From positions 1 through 6,922 of the forward strand of contig JBFHKL010000223.1 in assembly GCA_041595375.1 (NCBI GenBank): a stretch of 6,922 nt of DNA, written 5' to 3'. Shown here one piece after another: positions 5,887-6,922 of this stretch (the stretch's first letter is position 1; every line of letters begins with the position of its first letter). Source of the DNA: Saccharicrinis sp041595375. GTDB taxonomy: Bacteria > Bacteroidota > Bacteroidia > Bacteroidales > Marinilabiliaceae. The notes beneath the pieces were generated by a model. That model was not told the origin of the DNA and made no database searches. It saw only the letters and a program-made list of their open reading frames with translations. The translations under genes and the position numbers were made by a program.

Positions 5887-6922
5887 ATGAATATAAACAA
5901 AGCATTAATAATTCCTTTTGCTGTAGGCTGTTTGCTTGTAGGCTGTACAGCTCAACAAAAGGATCCTGTTTTAGAAACAGAGGTGAAACACCCGATTGAA
6001 TTCAATCCGGAGAGCTATGTTTGCGATCAGGCCATAAGTCCTGTTGTGATTGATGGTGATTTGAGTGATCAGGCCTGGCAACAGGCCAGCTGGAGTAACT
6101 CCTTCGTGGATATTGAGGGTGAGTTAAAGCCCGAGCCTATTAAGGATACCAAAATAAAAATGCTTTGGGATTCTACCTATTTTTATATTGCTGCTGAGCT
6201 TAAGGAAGACCATATTTGGGGAAATATCACTAAGCATGATGCGGTTATTTATTTCGATAATGATTTTGAGGTCTTTATTGATCCGGATGGGGATTCTCAT
6301 AAATATTATGAGTTCGAAATAAATGCTTTAGGTACCACCTGGGATTTATTGCTCACAGAGCCTTATCGCGATAATGGTATGGCTATGAATAGCTGGGAAA
6401 TTCCAGGTATGATAAGTGCTGTTAAAATTGATGGTACGATCAATGATCCATCTGATATTGATGATAAATGGACAGTTGAACTGGCTTTCCCATGGAAGGT
6501 GCTAAATGAATGTTCGGGTAACGCAAAAATGCCCAAAGAGGGTACCCAGTGGAGAATTAATTTCTCCAGAGTACAATGGCTTACCGAGGTGGTGAATGGT
6601 AAATATGTAAAACTGAAGGATGCCAATGGAAAACGATTGCCAGAAAATAACTGGGTATGGTCTCCTCAAGGAAAGATAGCTATGCACCGCCCTGAGACAT
6701 GGGGTTATGTGCAGTTTTCCTCTGCTTCAGAAGCTGTTGCATTTAAAAAAGAGGCTGATGAAGATGTTAAATGGGCTTTGCGTCAGGTTTATTATCGCGA
6801 AAAAGCCTATTTCGAAAATTATAATTTTTATACCTCCGATGTTGAGGCCTTGGCATTAAGCGAGGTGTTATTAAACGGAAACAAGTTTCAGCCGCAAATT
6901 CAAATACATGAAGGTGGTGTTG
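5887..6922 (+). CDS. CBM9-like carbohydrate-binding lipoprotein (3' end outside window)
   Basis: The frame is open from the ATG at 5887 to the last base, giving 345 residues without a stop. The N-terminus is a lipoprotein signal (MNINKALIIPFAVG, lipobox LVGC, Cys20). The rest follows the pattern of carbohydrate-binding family 9-like proteins of Bacteroidota: VIDGDLSDQAWQQA (about 54-67), KMLWDSTYFYIAAEL (91-105), DNDFEVFIDPDGDSHKYYEFEINALGTTWD (124-153), WTVELAFPW (195-203), WRINFSRVQW (222-231) and WVWSPQG...HRPETWGYVQFS (256-278). The domain lies at about 50-280, with a further C-terminal segment beyond it. Proteins of this type are usually about 350 residues, so only the last few codons are probably missing. 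A role in holding glycan at the envelope is inferred from the family and the neighbouring glycan-degrading genes; direct biochemical knowledge of this subgroup is thin. The structured 394-base gap upstream suggests separate transcription or attenuated read-through from the GH20 gene. Confidence 0.88.
   Translation, partial: MNINKALIIPFAVGCLLVGCTAQQKDPVLETEVKHPIEFNPESYVCDQAISPVVIDGDLSDQAWQQASWSNSFVDIEGELKPEPIKDTKIKMLWDSTYFYIAAELKEDHIWGNITKHDAVIYFDNDFEVFIDPDGDSHKYYEFEINALGTTWDLLLTEPYRDNGMAMNSWEIPGMISAVKIDGTINDPSDIDDKWTVELAFPWKVLNECSGNAKMPKEGTQWRINFSRVQWLTEVVNGKYVKLKDANGKRLPENNWVWSPQGKIAMHRPETWGYVQFSSASEAVAFKKEADEDVKWALRQVYYREKAYFENYNFYTSDVEALALSEVLLNGNKFQPQIQIHEGGV

Noticed and set aside
6363..6687. 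Two overlapping minus-strand open frames inside the CBM9-like gene
   Set aside because: The sense frame continues unbroken with conserved CBM9-like motifs, and the antisense products show no family features.

Overview
The window looks like part of a polysaccharide-utilisation locus from a Bacteroidota genome, possibly a marine or gut-like member. The DNA is AT-rich. The starts lack Shine-Dalgarno sequences and instead follow A/T-rich stretches. Every complete gene encodes a short N-terminal lipoprotein signal, and the families (S1 sulfatase, GH20, CBM9-like) are typical of Bacteroidota glycan loci. The genus cannot be fixed from the sequence. All genes are on the + strand.

Layout. Positions 1-150 hold the last 49 codons of an unrecognised protein. 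Eleven bases later comes a sulfatase lipoprotein (162-1652), and six bases after that a second, clearly different sulfatase lipoprotein (1659-3098). After a 93-base gap lies a GH20 beta-N-acetylhexosaminidase lipoprotein (3192-5492) with an Fn3-associated/chitobiase C-terminal-like module and a PA14-like domain at its C-terminus. A gene-free stretch of 394 bases (5493-5886) follows. It contains two strong inverted repeats and is bracketed by a 16-base near-perfect direct repeat. It looks like a dispersed non-coding repeat element. The last gene (5887 to beyond the window end) encodes a lipoprotein with a carbohydrate-binding family 9-like domain.

How the genes may work together (inference). 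The two sulfatases would remove sulfate esters from different positions or sugars. The GH20 enzyme would then release terminal GlcNAc or GalNAc, and the CBM9-like lipoprotein may hold glycan at the cell envelope. This points to a sulfated, N-acetylhexosamine-containing glycan such as a mucin-type O-glycan, a glycosaminoglycan or a similar marine polymer. No SusC/SusD pair, sulfatase-maturing enzyme or regulator is visible here. I see no wholly new system. The least ordinary points are the His-to-Gln change in the first sulfatase's active-site motif and the structured repeat block.
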